Shown: piece after piece, positions 1 through 6,800 of the stretch | How positions within the stretch are numbered: position 1 is the first letter of the stretch | How the letters are laid out: each line of letters starts with the position of its first letter | NCBI RefSeq assembly: GCF_022829445.1 | Contig: NZ_JAKSXY010000041.1 | Span: 1-33,694 of the forward strand | DNA length: 33,694 bases | Direction: 5' to 3' | Origin: Methylobacterium sp. J-068 | Lineage (GTDB): Bacteria; Pseudomonadota; Alphaproteobacteria; Rhizobiales; Beijerinckiaceae | Translations under genes and position numbers: made by a program | The notes under the pieces: model-generated | What the model was told of the DNA's origin: nothing | The model's input: the letters and a program-made list of their open reading frames with translations, nothing else | Database searches by the model: none

Positions 1-1
1 C

Positions 2-277
2 TACACCCGGGAGTGCCGTGGGCACGTCGACCGCGTGCTCTACGACAGCAGCACGCATCGCAAGTTCCTGGCGGACGTGGACTACGAGCGCCCGCCCCGC
101 GGCCTGGGCGAGTTCGTCGTCACCTTCGTCGAGGACGTGCCGAGCTACTTCGACCCCGGCGAGGCCTCATACCGAGGCATCCCCGTCTACGCTTGCAACC
201 TCGTGCACCAGTACCTCTGGCCCCTCTCGCGCGACGAGACGGTGATCCGGTTCAGGGTGGAAGGGACGCCGTTCTAG
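2..277 (+). CDS. 3' end of an unrecognised gene (5' truncated by window edge)
   Basis: The frame is open from the first bases of the window to a TAG at 275-277, giving 91 residues. A GTG at 35 could serve as an internal start, but the frame continues upstream without a stop, so this is more likely the tail of a longer protein. The visible part is rich in aromatic and acidic residues (for example FVVTFVEDVPSYF and NLVHQYLWPLSRDE) and looks like a folded soluble domain with beta-strands. I recognise no family. A terminator-like hairpin lies about 90 bases downstream. The composition looks like real coding sequence, but the function is unknown. Confidence 0.5.
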   Translation, partial: YTRECRGHVDRVLYDSSTHRKFLADVDYERPPRGLGEFVVTFVEDVPSYFDPGEASYRGIPVYACNLVHQYLWPLSRDETVIRFRVEGTPF

Positions 278-362
278 TGGCATGCCAGCCGCGCGTTTTG
301 CGTCTAGCATCGGCGCGAGAACCCGATAGGCTCAGGTCACGCTTTCCTCCCAAGGCGCACTT

Positions 363-689
363 CTATGCCCGCCCAGCCTCGCGCTGTGGCGGGCTTTCTT
401 CTTCGGTCTCAATCTCCGCACCCTCCGCGCGCATCTGGATACGGATGCGCACCAGATAGTTCTGTCGCTCCACGAGGCTGGCAGCCGAGCGATCAATCTC
501 CGATCCAGGCACCGCTCCCGCAGGCGATCGCCAGAGACGGCCAGGGTTCTCGCGCTCGAAAAGCTCCTTAGCTCGGGTGTGGGTTTCAAGTTCCGATGAT
601 CTGACCAAAGCAATCTCTCCGACGAAGCTTCGCTTGAATGCGGGGATCGGCTCGGCGTGTCGAATCACGTAACAGGCAATGCATGTCAT
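363..689 (-). CDS. hypothetical protein, 108 aa
   Basis: A 108-residue frame starts at ATG 689 with a weak AGG just upstream. The protein is hydrophilic and charged, with several Arg/Glu-rich helical stretches and an acidic run (EIETEEE) near the C-terminus. No family is recognised. Its last codons lie inside a terminator-like hairpin read on the other strand (367-403), which weakens the case that the C-terminus is under selection. It could be a genuine small accessory gene or a chance frame. Confidence 0.35.
   Translation of the reverse strand: MTCIACYVIRHAEPIPAFKRSFVGEIALVRSSELETHTRAKELFERENPGRLWRSPAGAVPGSEIDRSAASLVERQNYLVRIRIQMRAEGAEIETEEESPPQREAGRA
367..403 (+). terminator. Rho-independent-type terminator after the first gene
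   Basis: GCCCGCC (367-373) pairs with GGCGGGC (388-394). CAGC (374-377) and GCTG (383-386) extend the stem with one bulged T. TTTCTTCTT follows. It would end transcripts of the gene stopping at 277. Confidence 0.5.
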
Positions 690-798
690 CGCCTATTGAA
701 GTGTTCCGAGGCGATTTTTTTTCGACTCACCTGAAACTAACCGGCCCTTCCAACCGTACCGCGCCTCAACCGCGCGACACTGCGGAGGAACACATGGC

Positions 799-1023
799 GT
801 GCAAACCGAGAAGCCTAAAGCTATCGGAGGCAGGCCCGATCCTGCCTCCGCATATCGCGCTATCACCCGGCACAGCGACGGTCGGATCATTCACGTATGG
901 GACATTCAGGCCGACAGCGACGCTGAAGCCATCCTGATCGTGACCGCGCGGGGCAGCGACATACGCACGGATTTATGGGGGAACGACGGCCTCGTCCAGC
1001 GCTTTGGACTGACGCCCCTGTAG
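799..1023 (+). CDS. hypothetical protein, 74 aa
   Basis: A GTG at 799 follows a good Shine-Dalgarno (GGAGGAA, 784-790) at normal spacing and opens a 74-residue frame ending at 1023. The protein alternates short hydrophobic and polar segments (HSDGRIIHVWDIQ, EAILIVTARG), which suggests a small alpha/beta fold. An ATG at 794 uses the same ribosome site but opens a poorer 47-codon frame. No family is recognised. Nothing is visible from 1024 to 1163. Confidence 0.45.
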   Translation: MQTEKPKAIGGRPDPASAYRAITRHSDGRIIHVWDIQADSDAEAILIVTARGSDIRTDLWGNDGLVQRFGLTPL

Positions 1024-1163
1024 CTTGGAAACATCCAGTCGCCGGCCCGTTCACCCGGACCCAAGCGAAGACCCGACCTTCACCCGCCCGGCGAGAGCCG
1101 CGGCGAGTTTTTTCGTTGGGGGCTATATCGTTCGCGCATACAGCGCGGCTCTGTTCGCCCACG

Positions 1164-1736
1164 TTAGTTTAGCCGGCCTTTTTCGCTCATCCGTTCCGCC
1201 AAGGCTTGGCCAACTTTGAAGAGCGCTTTGCGGATATCGGCCAAAGCGTCCATTCTGCTGCCAGCCTCGATCAGCGAATGAGCAATGAGGAGATGGTCCG
1301 CGACCAAATCGAGTGCGTCTGACGGCATCGTTGCTGGATGCGGTGCAGGGGCTCGGTAGCGCTCCACCTTCCCGTAGGCGCCTATCGTGTCCACCGCCCC
1401 TTCTGCCAGTTCGGTAATGGTGCCGATGTAACCTACGAAAGCGTCACCGCGGGCCCCAAACGACGGAACACCTCCGGCGGCGATCCACCGGCATGTGTCA
1501 TCTGGTTTGAGGAGGCGATAGCGTATGTTGAACTCCGCAGCCCGTTGTGCCGCGTCATCGAGGATGCGTTCAACAATCGCTCTGTTATCCGGATGGACCC
1601 GGACGAGCCACCCTCGGCCACGGGTCTCCTCACAGCCTTGTCCCGTCAGCTTTTCCCACTCAGCGCTCGTGTAGACACATTGCCCTGCTGCATCAGTGAG
1701 ATAGATCATTCGCTGGCTCGTTAGGTGGCGTCTCAT
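1164..1736 (-). CDS. PAS-domain protein
   Basis: A PAS fold of the PAS_3 type spans about residues 10-110: YTSAEWEKLTG, then GWLVRVHPDNR, a YRL strand, RWIAAGGVPSF and a closing GYIGTITEL. PAS domains of this type bind small ligands or cofactors and pass a signal to an output domain. Here only a helical tail of about 70 residues follows, with no kinase, GGDEF or HTH, so the partner must be a separate protein. The start is uncertain: ATG 1736 (190 aa) is chosen, ATG 1799 would add 21 atypical residues, and ATG 1712 is also possible. It is divergent from the small gene at 1851, with the shared promoter region in 1737-1850. Confidence 0.7.
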   Translation of the reverse strand: MRRHLTSQRMIYLTDAAGQCVYTSAEWEKLTGQGCEETRGRGWLVRVHPDNRAIVERILDDAAQRAAEFNIRYRLLKPDDTCRWIAAGGVPSFGARGDAFVGYIGTITELAEGAVDTIGAYGKVERYRAPAPHPATMPSDALDLVADHLLIAHSLIEAGSRMDALADIRKALFKVGQALAERMSEKGRLN

Positions 1737-1850
1737 CGATAGAATATGATATCTCACAGCGTTACGATGCCAATCCCGATGAGCAACTGACGCCCACATA
1801 TCGCTGACGTAAATTTAGGAATAAGATGCAGATCGATTAGGAGAGGGTGC

Positions 1851-2063
1851 ATGACAGACCCGAAAAAAGAGTCTCTTGTGCGTCTTGAGGCAATATCTGC
1901 TGCTTTAGGCGTGCCGATTGACCGGTTTTTGGAGGGTTCTCTTCCTGACAGCTTGGTGGGGACCAGCGAATGTCTGCGGCTTTGGTATAGCCTTAAGACC
2001 GACCAAGGGCGTGAGCAGGCATTAGATGCCATGCGCCAAGCGGTGAAGAACGAAGCCAATTAG
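1851..2063 (+). CDS. small protein with XRE/Cro-like helix, 70 aa
   Basis: ATG 1851 follows a strong Shine-Dalgarno (GGAGAGGG). The N-terminal half reads LEAISAALGVPIDRFLEG, which matches the last two helices of an XRE/Cro-type HTH domain (usually L..IA.ALGV....LF), but the DNA-recognition helix pair in front is missing. The rest is one probable amphipathic helix ending REQALDAMRQAVKNEAN. It may be a truncated regulator or a small dimerising partner of one. It is divergent from the PAS gene, and its stop overlaps the stop of the convergent 120-aa gene by two bases. Confidence 0.6.
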   Translation: MTDPKKESLVRLEAISAALGVPIDRFLEGSLPDSLVGTSECLRLWYSLKTDQGREQALDAMRQAVKNEAN

Positions 2064-2422
2064 GCCACAGTCGGCTTTCGTGGCCGTGCGATCCGCTTCA
2101 TCGCCGCATCAAAGTCCGCTTCGTTCTCGCTGGCCTCAGCCTCGCGGGCAGCCTCGATGAAGCGGCGTTTATGCTCCTCAGTGCGCCCCAGCGCCTTCAA
2201 CAACTCGCGATCGGCCGGGGTGATGAACCGGCCGACGTCCCCTGGCCTGGCCCCTTCCCAACGCGACTGTCGCTCTACGACGTAGCCGAGTTCGATCAGG
2301 GCCGGCATGGCGGACGGGTGCGCCGAGAGGCGAAGCCCACGAGGATGACGGGCGACGGCGCGGAGCGCCTGAAGGGCACGGCCCCGGACCGGCGGGGCAG
2401 AGGTCGTCATTTTCTCAGCCAT
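2060..2422 (-). CDS. hypothetical protein, 120 aa (paralogue of the broken gene at 6294-6415)
   Basis: A 120-residue basic, helical protein starting at ATG 2422. The middle (RALQALRAVARHPRGLRLS, then PALIELGYVVERQ) resembles a winged-helix-like arrangement ending in a beta-wing, and the C-terminus is a long charged helix. I do not recognise a family. A frameshifted copy of its first 40 or so residues lies at 6294-6415, which shows it is a real, duplicated gene. No Shine-Dalgarno precedes the start; instead there is a 6-bp inverted repeat also found before the 88-aa gene at 3161. Confidence 0.6.
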   Translation of the reverse strand: MAEKMTTSAPPVRGRALQALRAVARHPRGLRLSAHPSAMPALIELGYVVERQSRWEGARPGDVGRFITPADRELLKALGRTEEHKRRFIEAAREAEASENEADFDAAMKRIARPRKPTVA

Positions 2423-2894
2423 GATGCCGGGATAGCACGCCGCGTGCTCGCATCAGCGATCGAACCTCAGTTGAATCAGCAGCGCATCGCTACGTCGGCC
2501 TACCGTCTTGCCGGCGCGCGCCGACAAGCGCACGTGGTCGACGAAGTTCGAGATGCGCAGCCCGCGCTACACCACGCAGGTCAGCGAGTTGCCGACGGCG
2601 CACGCCTGAGCCTACCGGAGTGCCCGAAGCGCTCGCAACATCCGCTTCGACAAATCTCGATTGTCAGGGGGCGGATATATTCGAGATAAGGCCGTGGCGA
2701 TCGCAGACCATAGTGGCATGATGCGGTTGCCTCTCCGCACCCAAACCAACGATGTCACCCAAAACATTGCGGTTGCTCAGGCTGCTTTGCCTGTTCGCTG
2801 ACGAGTGGACATTCCACCCGCGAGATCAATCAAGTGTGCAGCCAACGATTGGTTGCAACAACAAGCGCCGATTGGCCCACCTCGACGGTGGCAG
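2423..2894. other. gene-free stretch between the 120-aa and 88-aa genes
   Basis: About 470 bases with no convincing gene. The start (2435-2447) holds a palindromic leader. A short plus-strand frame ending at TGA 2607-2609 encodes a peptide (WSTKFEMRSPRYTT) that looks more protein-like than random and may be the last piece of a decayed gene. The remainder, to 2894, shows nothing recognisable. In the decayed duplicate near 6400 the same two genes abut directly, so this stretch may be an insertion between them. Confidence 0.4.
2435..2447. promoter_or_regulatory. inverted repeat in leader of the 120-aa gene
   Basis: GCACGC-C-GCGTGC lies 12 bases upstream of ATG 2422. A matching element in the same position precedes the 88-aa gene (3174-3186). 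Between repeat and start codon both copies read TATCCC followed by a few variable bases. It is a possible operator or part of a common promoter; no Shine-Dalgarno is present. Confidence 0.4.
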
Positions 2895-3161
2895 CTAGCT
2901 CTTCTCCGGCCGCGCCAGCAGGATCGCGGTGCGCACGGCGGCGCGCTTCAGGTGCTCGGTCGCGTCCTTCGTGCGCACCGTGACGGACGCCCATTCGTGC
3001 GAGCGCACGGCCTCGGCGAGGTCGATCCGGTAGCCATCGCCGAAAACGAACACCGTGGTCGTCGGGTCCGCCATGAAGGCGTCCACCGCCGCGACGACAT
3101 CCTCCTCAGTCACGGCCTTCGCCTTGTAATGCTCGCCAGTGGTGGGGTGTGAATCAGCCAT
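2895..3161 (-). CDS. hypothetical protein, 88 aa (partner of the 120-aa gene)
   Basis: An 88-residue frame from ATG 3161 to 2895. The sequence suggests a helix (EEDVVAAVDAFMA), beta-strands (TTTVFVFGDGYRIDL), a further strand (EWASVTVRT) and a C-terminal helix (HLKRAAVRTAILLARPEKS). No known family is recognised. The last 13 residues are repeated in a decayed copy at 6412-6450, where the stop overlaps the start of a copy of the 120-aa gene. The two genes therefore once formed a translationally coupled pair. Its leader carries the same inverted repeat as the 120-aa gene. Confidence 0.6.
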   Translation of the reverse strand: MADSHPTTGEHYKAKAVTEEDVVAAVDAFMADPTTTVFVFGDGYRIDLAEAVRSHEWASVTVRTKDATEHLKRAAVRTAILLARPEKS

Positions 3162-3173
3162 GGCGCTGGGATA

Positions 3174-3186
3174 GCACGCGGCGTGC
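3174..3186. promoter_or_regulatory. inverted repeat in leader of the 88-aa gene
   Basis: GCACGC-G-GCGTGC lies 12 bases upstream of ATG 3161. Spacing and flanks (GCTATCCC toward the start codon, then ATGGCTGA) match the element at 2435-2447. Confidence 0.4.
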
Positions 3187-3218
3187 CCACGCGACGGTCG
3201 GCTTTGTGGGAAAGCTGG

Positions 3219-3248
3219 AGCGCCCTCGGTCTCACAACCGGGGGCGCT
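3219..3248 (-). terminator. hairpin downstream of the Hint-protein gene
   Basis: Read on the minus strand, AGCGCCC pairs with GGGCGCT, and an inner CGGT pairs with ACCG around a TGTGAG loop. It lies 31 bases past the stop of the Hint gene. There is no long T tract, so it may be a weak terminator or a 3'-end stabiliser. Confidence 0.45.
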
Positions 3249-3278
3249 GGAAGCATGGATATCAGATCGGGCCGTTCG

Positions 3279-5567
3279 TCAGCCGCGCTGCCGGTAAGCA
3301 TCGAGGGCGACGACGCTAGCGGTCTCGTTGGGTCCGATCCAGCGCGGCAGGGCTGGTCCCGAGAGCGTGACACGCAAGAAGATCAGATCTTCGCAGCCCG
3401 CCCAGAGGTCGGCCGGCAGCACCGCCGCACCATCCGTCCAGCGCGTCGCACTGTTCTCGTCCATGGCGTGGAAGCCTTGAGCTAACCGGGCATCGTCCAG
3501 CGCGATCTCCCGCGCGCCCGTCAAGCCATCATCCAAGGTAATGCTGGCCAACGAGACCCCCAGGTTTCGGTCGTCCGACGAGCCAGGCAGGACATAGGCT
3601 GAAACGCTGGTAGCCGAGACAAGACGCACGTCACGGACGTCTTCCGGCAGCACGAAGCGGGCGGTCAGACCTCGCACACGAGGGCGAATAATTCGGCCAT
3701 CGGCGACGACGTGCAGGCCCGCAAAGGTTTCTTCGACGAGGCGCCAGCCGAGCCCCTTCGCGCACTCCTCCAGGCGAGCTCGGGCGAAGTCCACAACGGC
3801 GCCCTCCTCATAGAAGGGCCGGCAGAACGGAAGTGGACCCTCCGGCCGAACGTCGGGCAGCGCTGCGAAGTCGGTAACACCTTCACTCGCGAAGAAGCGA
3901 CGGTTGCCGCAATCGAGGTAGCTCTCGGCGGGCAGGTTCTCGGCGAGCAGGATGTCGTGGCCATCGAGTTCGACGTGCCAGTAGGTGACGTGCTCGACCG
4001 CGACCTGGGTGATGGTGGTGCCGTTGACGAGGCGGATGGCGGGGATAAGCACCTCGCCCATCAGGTCGACGCAGATGGCGTGGGCGGGCGAGACCAGGAG
4101 GTCGCGGGCAGGCTTGCCCGGTCCGAAAGCATGCGCGGCGATGCGCACGGGCCAGACCTTGCGGGGCTCAGAATGGCGGGTGCAGTCGATCGTGCGATGG
4201 CCAAGCCAGCGGATGGGACGTGTCTCGCCCGAGGCGGTGAGCGCGAGATCACCCACCGTCAGCTCCTCGACGGGCACGTCCCGCGCGGACTCGTCGCGCG
4301 TGATCCGGATCGCGGTGCCCGCGACGTAGCAAACAACGTCGGCTACGAAAACGTCGTTAGAGTCGTTTGTATCGTCGGCCACGAGGTTGTTTGCGAAACT
4401 TGTAAATGCAACACGAGCACCATTACCTGAGATTGAAGGGGCGGTGCTTGATGAGGTAGCCTGCGATCCATCGTTCGCAATTGAGACGCGGGTAGTCGTG
4501 TTGGACGTTAGGTTCCGAACGAAGATGTCGCTCGAACCGTTTGTGTCACGGCTTACCAAGTTGGTGGCAGTGCTCTGAAAGGCGACGCGCGTGCCGTCTG
4601 CTGAGATCGAGGCATTCGAGCTGTCGCCACTCGTAGTTGGTGTTCCGTCGGTCGCAACAGAAACGCGGGTGGTGGTATTCGCGGTCAGGTCTCGAACGAA
4701 AATGTCGCTCGCGCTGTTTGTGTCGCCGCCCACGAGGTTGGTGGCGGTGCTTGCAAATGCGACACGCGTGCCGTCGGCCGATATTGAAGGCGCTGAGCTT
4801 GAGCCACCAGTGGACTGCGCTCCCCCGGTTGATACGGAAACCCGTGTAGTCGTGCCGGCGGTCAGATCCCGCACGAAGACGTCAGTTGCGTTGTTCGTGT
4901 CACCGGTTACAAGATTGTTGGCATTACTTGCAAATGCGACACGCGTGCCGTCGGCCGAGATCGACGAATTTGCACTGGCGCCCCCCGTGGCCTGCGATCC
5001 GTCGCTCGCGACGTTTACCCGGGTGGTGGTGCTGTTGGTCAAGTCTCGGACGAAAACGTCGGTCGTGCCATTCGTGTCTCCGGCCACGAGATTAGCGGCA
5101 TTGCTCGCGAAAACGACGTGCGTGCCATCGGCGGAGATCGACGCGGAGTTACTGGAGGCGGTACCCTGCGATCCGTCGCTCGCGACGGAAACGCGGGTCG
5201 TTGTGTTGGTCGTCAGGTCCCGGACGAAGACATCGCTCGCATTGTTCGTATCGTCCGCCACAAGATTAGTGGCACTGCTGGTGAAGGACACGCGCGTGCC
5301 ATCAGCCGAGATCGAGGGTGCAGAACTATTGGCGCTGGCCTGTGTGCCGTCGCTCGCAACCGAAACAAGGGTAACCGTCCCGGTGAAAAGGTCCTTAACG
5401 AAGATGTCTGTCCTACCGTTTGCGTCGCCGCCCACAAGATTGGTAGCGCTACTCGCGAAGACGACGTAGCGGCCGTTGGCCGAGATCTGCGATCCACTTG
5501 CCGCGGTCGAACTGTTGGCGTTGCCTTCTGTCCCGTCAGCTGCCGTCGAAACGCGCGTTGTAGCCAT
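3279..5567 (-). CDS. TolB-like beta-propeller protein with C-terminal Hint domain
   Basis: A 762-residue protein. Residues 1-410 hold seven near-identical repeats of 58-59 residues (core SISADGTRVAF, TNLV.GDTN, DVFVRDL, TTTRVSV), a TolB/WD40-like seven-bladed propeller. Cys413 (CYVAGTAI) then opens a Hint domain (about 413-560) with block B SPAHAI (His496), GHDILLAEN (His537) and LPAESYLDCGNR, as in Hint_2 proteins of alphaproteobacteria. A tail of about 200 residues with the motif DDRNLGVSLASI follows. Hint domains cleave the peptide bond before their first Cys, so the propeller could be released or re-attached. ATG 5567 is preferred because of an AGGA site 8 bases upstream and because its TTRVST strand can close the last blade; ATG 5597 or 5702 would add unrelated residues. 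No signal peptide is seen. Confidence 0.85.
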   Translation of the reverse strand: MATTRVSTAADGTEGNANSSTAASGSQISANGRYVVFASSATNLVGGDANGRTDIFVKDLFTGTVTLVSVASDGTQASANSSAPSISADGTRVSFTSSATNLVADDTNNASDVFVRDLTTNTTTRVSVASDGSQGTASSNSASISADGTHVVFASNAANLVAGDTNGTTDVFVRDLTNSTTTRVNVASDGSQATGGASANSSISADGTRVAFASNANNLVTGDTNNATDVFVRDLTAGTTTRVSVSTGGAQSTGGSSSAPSISADGTRVAFASTATNLVGGDTNSASDIFVRDLTANTTTRVSVATDGTPTTSGDSSNASISADGTRVAFQSTATNLVSRDTNGSSDIFVRNLTSNTTTRVSIANDGSQATSSSTAPSISGNGARVAFTSFANNLVADDTNDSNDVFVADVVCYVAGTAIRITRDESARDVPVEELTVGDLALTASGETRPIRWLGHRTIDCTRHSEPRKVWPVRIAAHAFGPGKPARDLLVSPAHAICVDLMGEVLIPAIRLVNGTTITQVAVEHVTYWHVELDGHDILLAENLPAESYLDCGNRRFFASEGVTDFAALPDVRPEGPLPFCRPFYEEGAVVDFARARLEECAKGLGWRLVEETFAGLHVVADGRIIRPRVRGLTARFVLPEDVRDVRLVSATSVSAYVLPGSSDDRNLGVSLASITLDDGLTGAREIALDDARLAQGFHAMDENSATRWTDGAAVLPADLWAGCEDLIFLRVTLSGPALPRWIGPNETASVVALDAYRQRG
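4332..5567 (-). repeat. seven tandem coding repeats of 174-177 bp
   Basis: The conserved Ile of the ISADG core falls at residues 28, 86, 144, 203, 262, 321 and 379, a period of 58-59 codons. The repeats are in frame and diverge mostly at third positions and in the linker (SDGSQ and following). They form the propeller of the Hint protein. Confidence 0.85.
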
Positions 5568-5803
5568 CGTCGTGTCCTGCCACGCCACGCCACTCATGGC
5601 GCTTTCATTCAACAGACAAATCCGTGTCAAATAAGTCGGCGTTAGGAAAGTCTTATTAGCACAGCTTCGCCTGCAAAATGCGCAGGCGCGTCGTTTTCGC
5701 AACAGGTAATGTCTATAGAGAACTTATTGGATGCGCAGAAAACAAACCCACCTATGAACTGCGGATTATTTTAGATAATATCTTGTATTATTTGCTATAG
5801 TAT

Positions 5804-6034
5804 ATGAGGGCGCCTCCTTTAAATGTTTTCCATATATTAAAGTCCGATGCTCTGGTGAAACTCATAGGTTGCGACCACGCGTTAATCGAAGATGTTAATT
5901 TCTCCAATGACATCTGCCAAGCGACCGACAAATTCAGCCCTAAAGAGTTGCAAAACGGCGATCTCGCTAATGAAGATGTAAAGCGATTCATCCGCATTTC
6001 TAATTCAATGCGGTTGGCCGCAGGGTGTGCTTAA
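5804..6034 (+). CDS. doubtful small ORF, 76 aa
   Basis: A 76-codon frame in the most AT-rich part of the window. A TATAGT sequence sits just before ATG 5804 and there is no Shine-Dalgarno. The predicted protein has ordinary composition (FHILKSDALVKLIGC, EDVKRFIRISNSM) but no recognised family. Codon use is unlike neighbouring genes, consistent with foreign origin or chance. An overlapping minus-strand frame (5788-5997) is about as open, so coding is unproven. Confidence 0.25.
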   Translation: MRAPPLNVFHILKSDALVKLIGCDHALIEDVNFSNDICQATDKFSPKELQNGDLANEDVKRFIRISNSMRLAAGCA

Positions 6035-6038
6035 GCCG

Positions 6039-6221
6039 CTACGGCAGGGTAGTGGCCAACTCGCATATCTCTAAGGCCTCCCGAAGCCATCGTGCCCGGC
6101 CGGGGGCAGGCTGAGTAGTGCCGTTCAGCCCAGGGCACGGCGACACGCTGGGCCGAAGGTCGAGGAAGGCCTTGCGCCAGACCTGCGGTTCGGCGGGGAT
6201 GATCGTGGCTGTGACTGACAT
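6039..6221 (-). CDS. doubtful small ORF, 60 aa
   Basis: A 60-codon frame from ATG 6221. The first half (IIPAEPQVWRKAFLDLRP) uses GC-ending codons like true genes of this genome; the second half is less convincing. No Shine-Dalgarno is visible. It lies downstream of the decayed 120-aa gene copy on the same strand and may be a remnant of a larger gene. Confidence 0.3.
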   Translation of the reverse strand: MSVTATIIPAEPQVWRKAFLDLRPSVSPCPGLNGTTQPAPGRARWLREALEICELATTLP

Positions 6222-6293
6222 GGAGTCCGGCGGCTGTTGTGGGCCGGACGGGATAACGGGATGAAGGCAGGACTGCTACGGCAGGGGGGGGGC

Positions 6294-6415
6294 ACTGCGC
6301 CGGCAGATCAGGACCGGCATAGCGGACGGATGAGCTGTCAGCCGTAGCCCGCGGGAAGGAGGGCGACGGCGCGCAGGGCCTCGAGATCTCGGCCTCGGAC
6401 AGTCTCTGTCGTCAC
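6294..6415 (-). pseudogene. frameshifted copy of the 120-aa gene, 5' part only
   Basis: From a GTG at 6415 the frame reads VRGRDLEALRAVALLPA, matching VRGRALQALRAVARHPR of the intact gene at 2060-2422, then hits a TGA at 6338-6340. Moving to the neighbouring frame just before that point restores the match: GLRLTAHPSAMPVLI against GLRLSAHPSAMPALI. One base has therefore been lost near 6345-6352. Homology ends by about 6305, so only about the first third of the gene remains. Confidence 0.65.
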
Positions 6416-6450
6416 AGCTTTTCCGGCCGGGCCAGCAGGGTCGCAGTTGC
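6412..6450 (-). pseudogene. 3' remnant of a copy of the 88-aa gene
   Basis: The minus strand reads ATATLLARPEKL then TGA, against RTAILLARPEKS at the end of the intact 88-aa gene (2895-3161). The TGA overlaps the GTG start of the decayed 120-aa copy (GTGA), showing the ancestral coupled arrangement. Homology stops abruptly near 6450 where AT-rich sequence begins. Confidence 0.6.
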
Positions 6451-6651
6451 AGGTTTTTAGTTTTGAGACCTGGAAATCAAGCAACTTTACCATACTAAAA
6501 TCGACGACTCGTGAGGGACGTGCAGAGGTGGCGTTTCTCCGTCCTGGCGTTTTTACAAGATGCCGTTTCGTTCTGGCGCTGTTCGTCGAATGTTCGGCCA
6601 ATCTCCGTAAACCTACTGTTCTGATATTGTTGCCCTTTTTGTCGTATTAGC

Positions 6652-6780
6652 GAACTCTGCGATTTCGGCCCGGACGGCCTCTCGTCGGGCGCCTCGCCGG
6701 ACCGCCTCGACGCCCTGGTCTGGGCCCTGACGCACCTCCTGCTGCGCGGCGGGACCGAGCCGCGCATCCGGCGCCTATAG
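6652..6780 (+). pseudogene. large terminase subunit, C-terminal fragment only (GTA gp2)
   Basis: The frame ending at TAG 6778-6780 reads ELCDFGPDGLSSGASP then DRLDALVWALTHLLLRGG, the characteristic C-terminus of GTA/HK97-type large terminases. Its position just before the portal gene agrees. In the same frame a TGA lies at 6622-6624 and sequence upstream of about 6652 is unrelated and AT-rich, so the ATPase domain and most of the nuclease domain are missing. At most 42 codons survive and no start codon or ribosome site is evident. A full copy elsewhere in the genome cannot be excluded. Confidence 0.75.
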
Positions 6781-6800
6781 GCGCTCCATCCTCGAAATCG

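Larger units (their letters stand above)
5568..6651. other. AT-richer scar between Hint gene and particle cluster
   Basis: About 1.1 kb clearly lower in GC than both sides, mainly 5600-6035 and 6450-6650. It holds two doubtful small ORFs, a run of nine G (6284-6292), the decayed 88/120-aa gene pair (6294-6450) and nothing recognisable in 6451-6651. The region ends abruptly at the terminase fragment. No transposase, integrase or clear terminal repeats were seen. Confidence 0.5.

Noticed and set aside
2171..2689. Plus-strand frame opposite the 120-aa gene
   Set aside because: It starts inside the antisense of a duplicated gene and has no ribosome site or recognisable segment.
4332..5567. Regular repeats considered as a CRISPR array or satellite
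   Set aside because: The period is 174-177 bases, in frame, and encodes propeller blades; spacers are not unique.
5788..5997. Minus-strand ORF in the AT-rich scar
   Set aside because: No ribosome site and overlaps a plus-strand frame of equal quality; stop-poor by chance over a short span.
6451..6651. Possible insertion-sequence end or resolvase remnant
   Set aside because: No transposase motif, terminal repeat pair or target duplication could be seen by eye.
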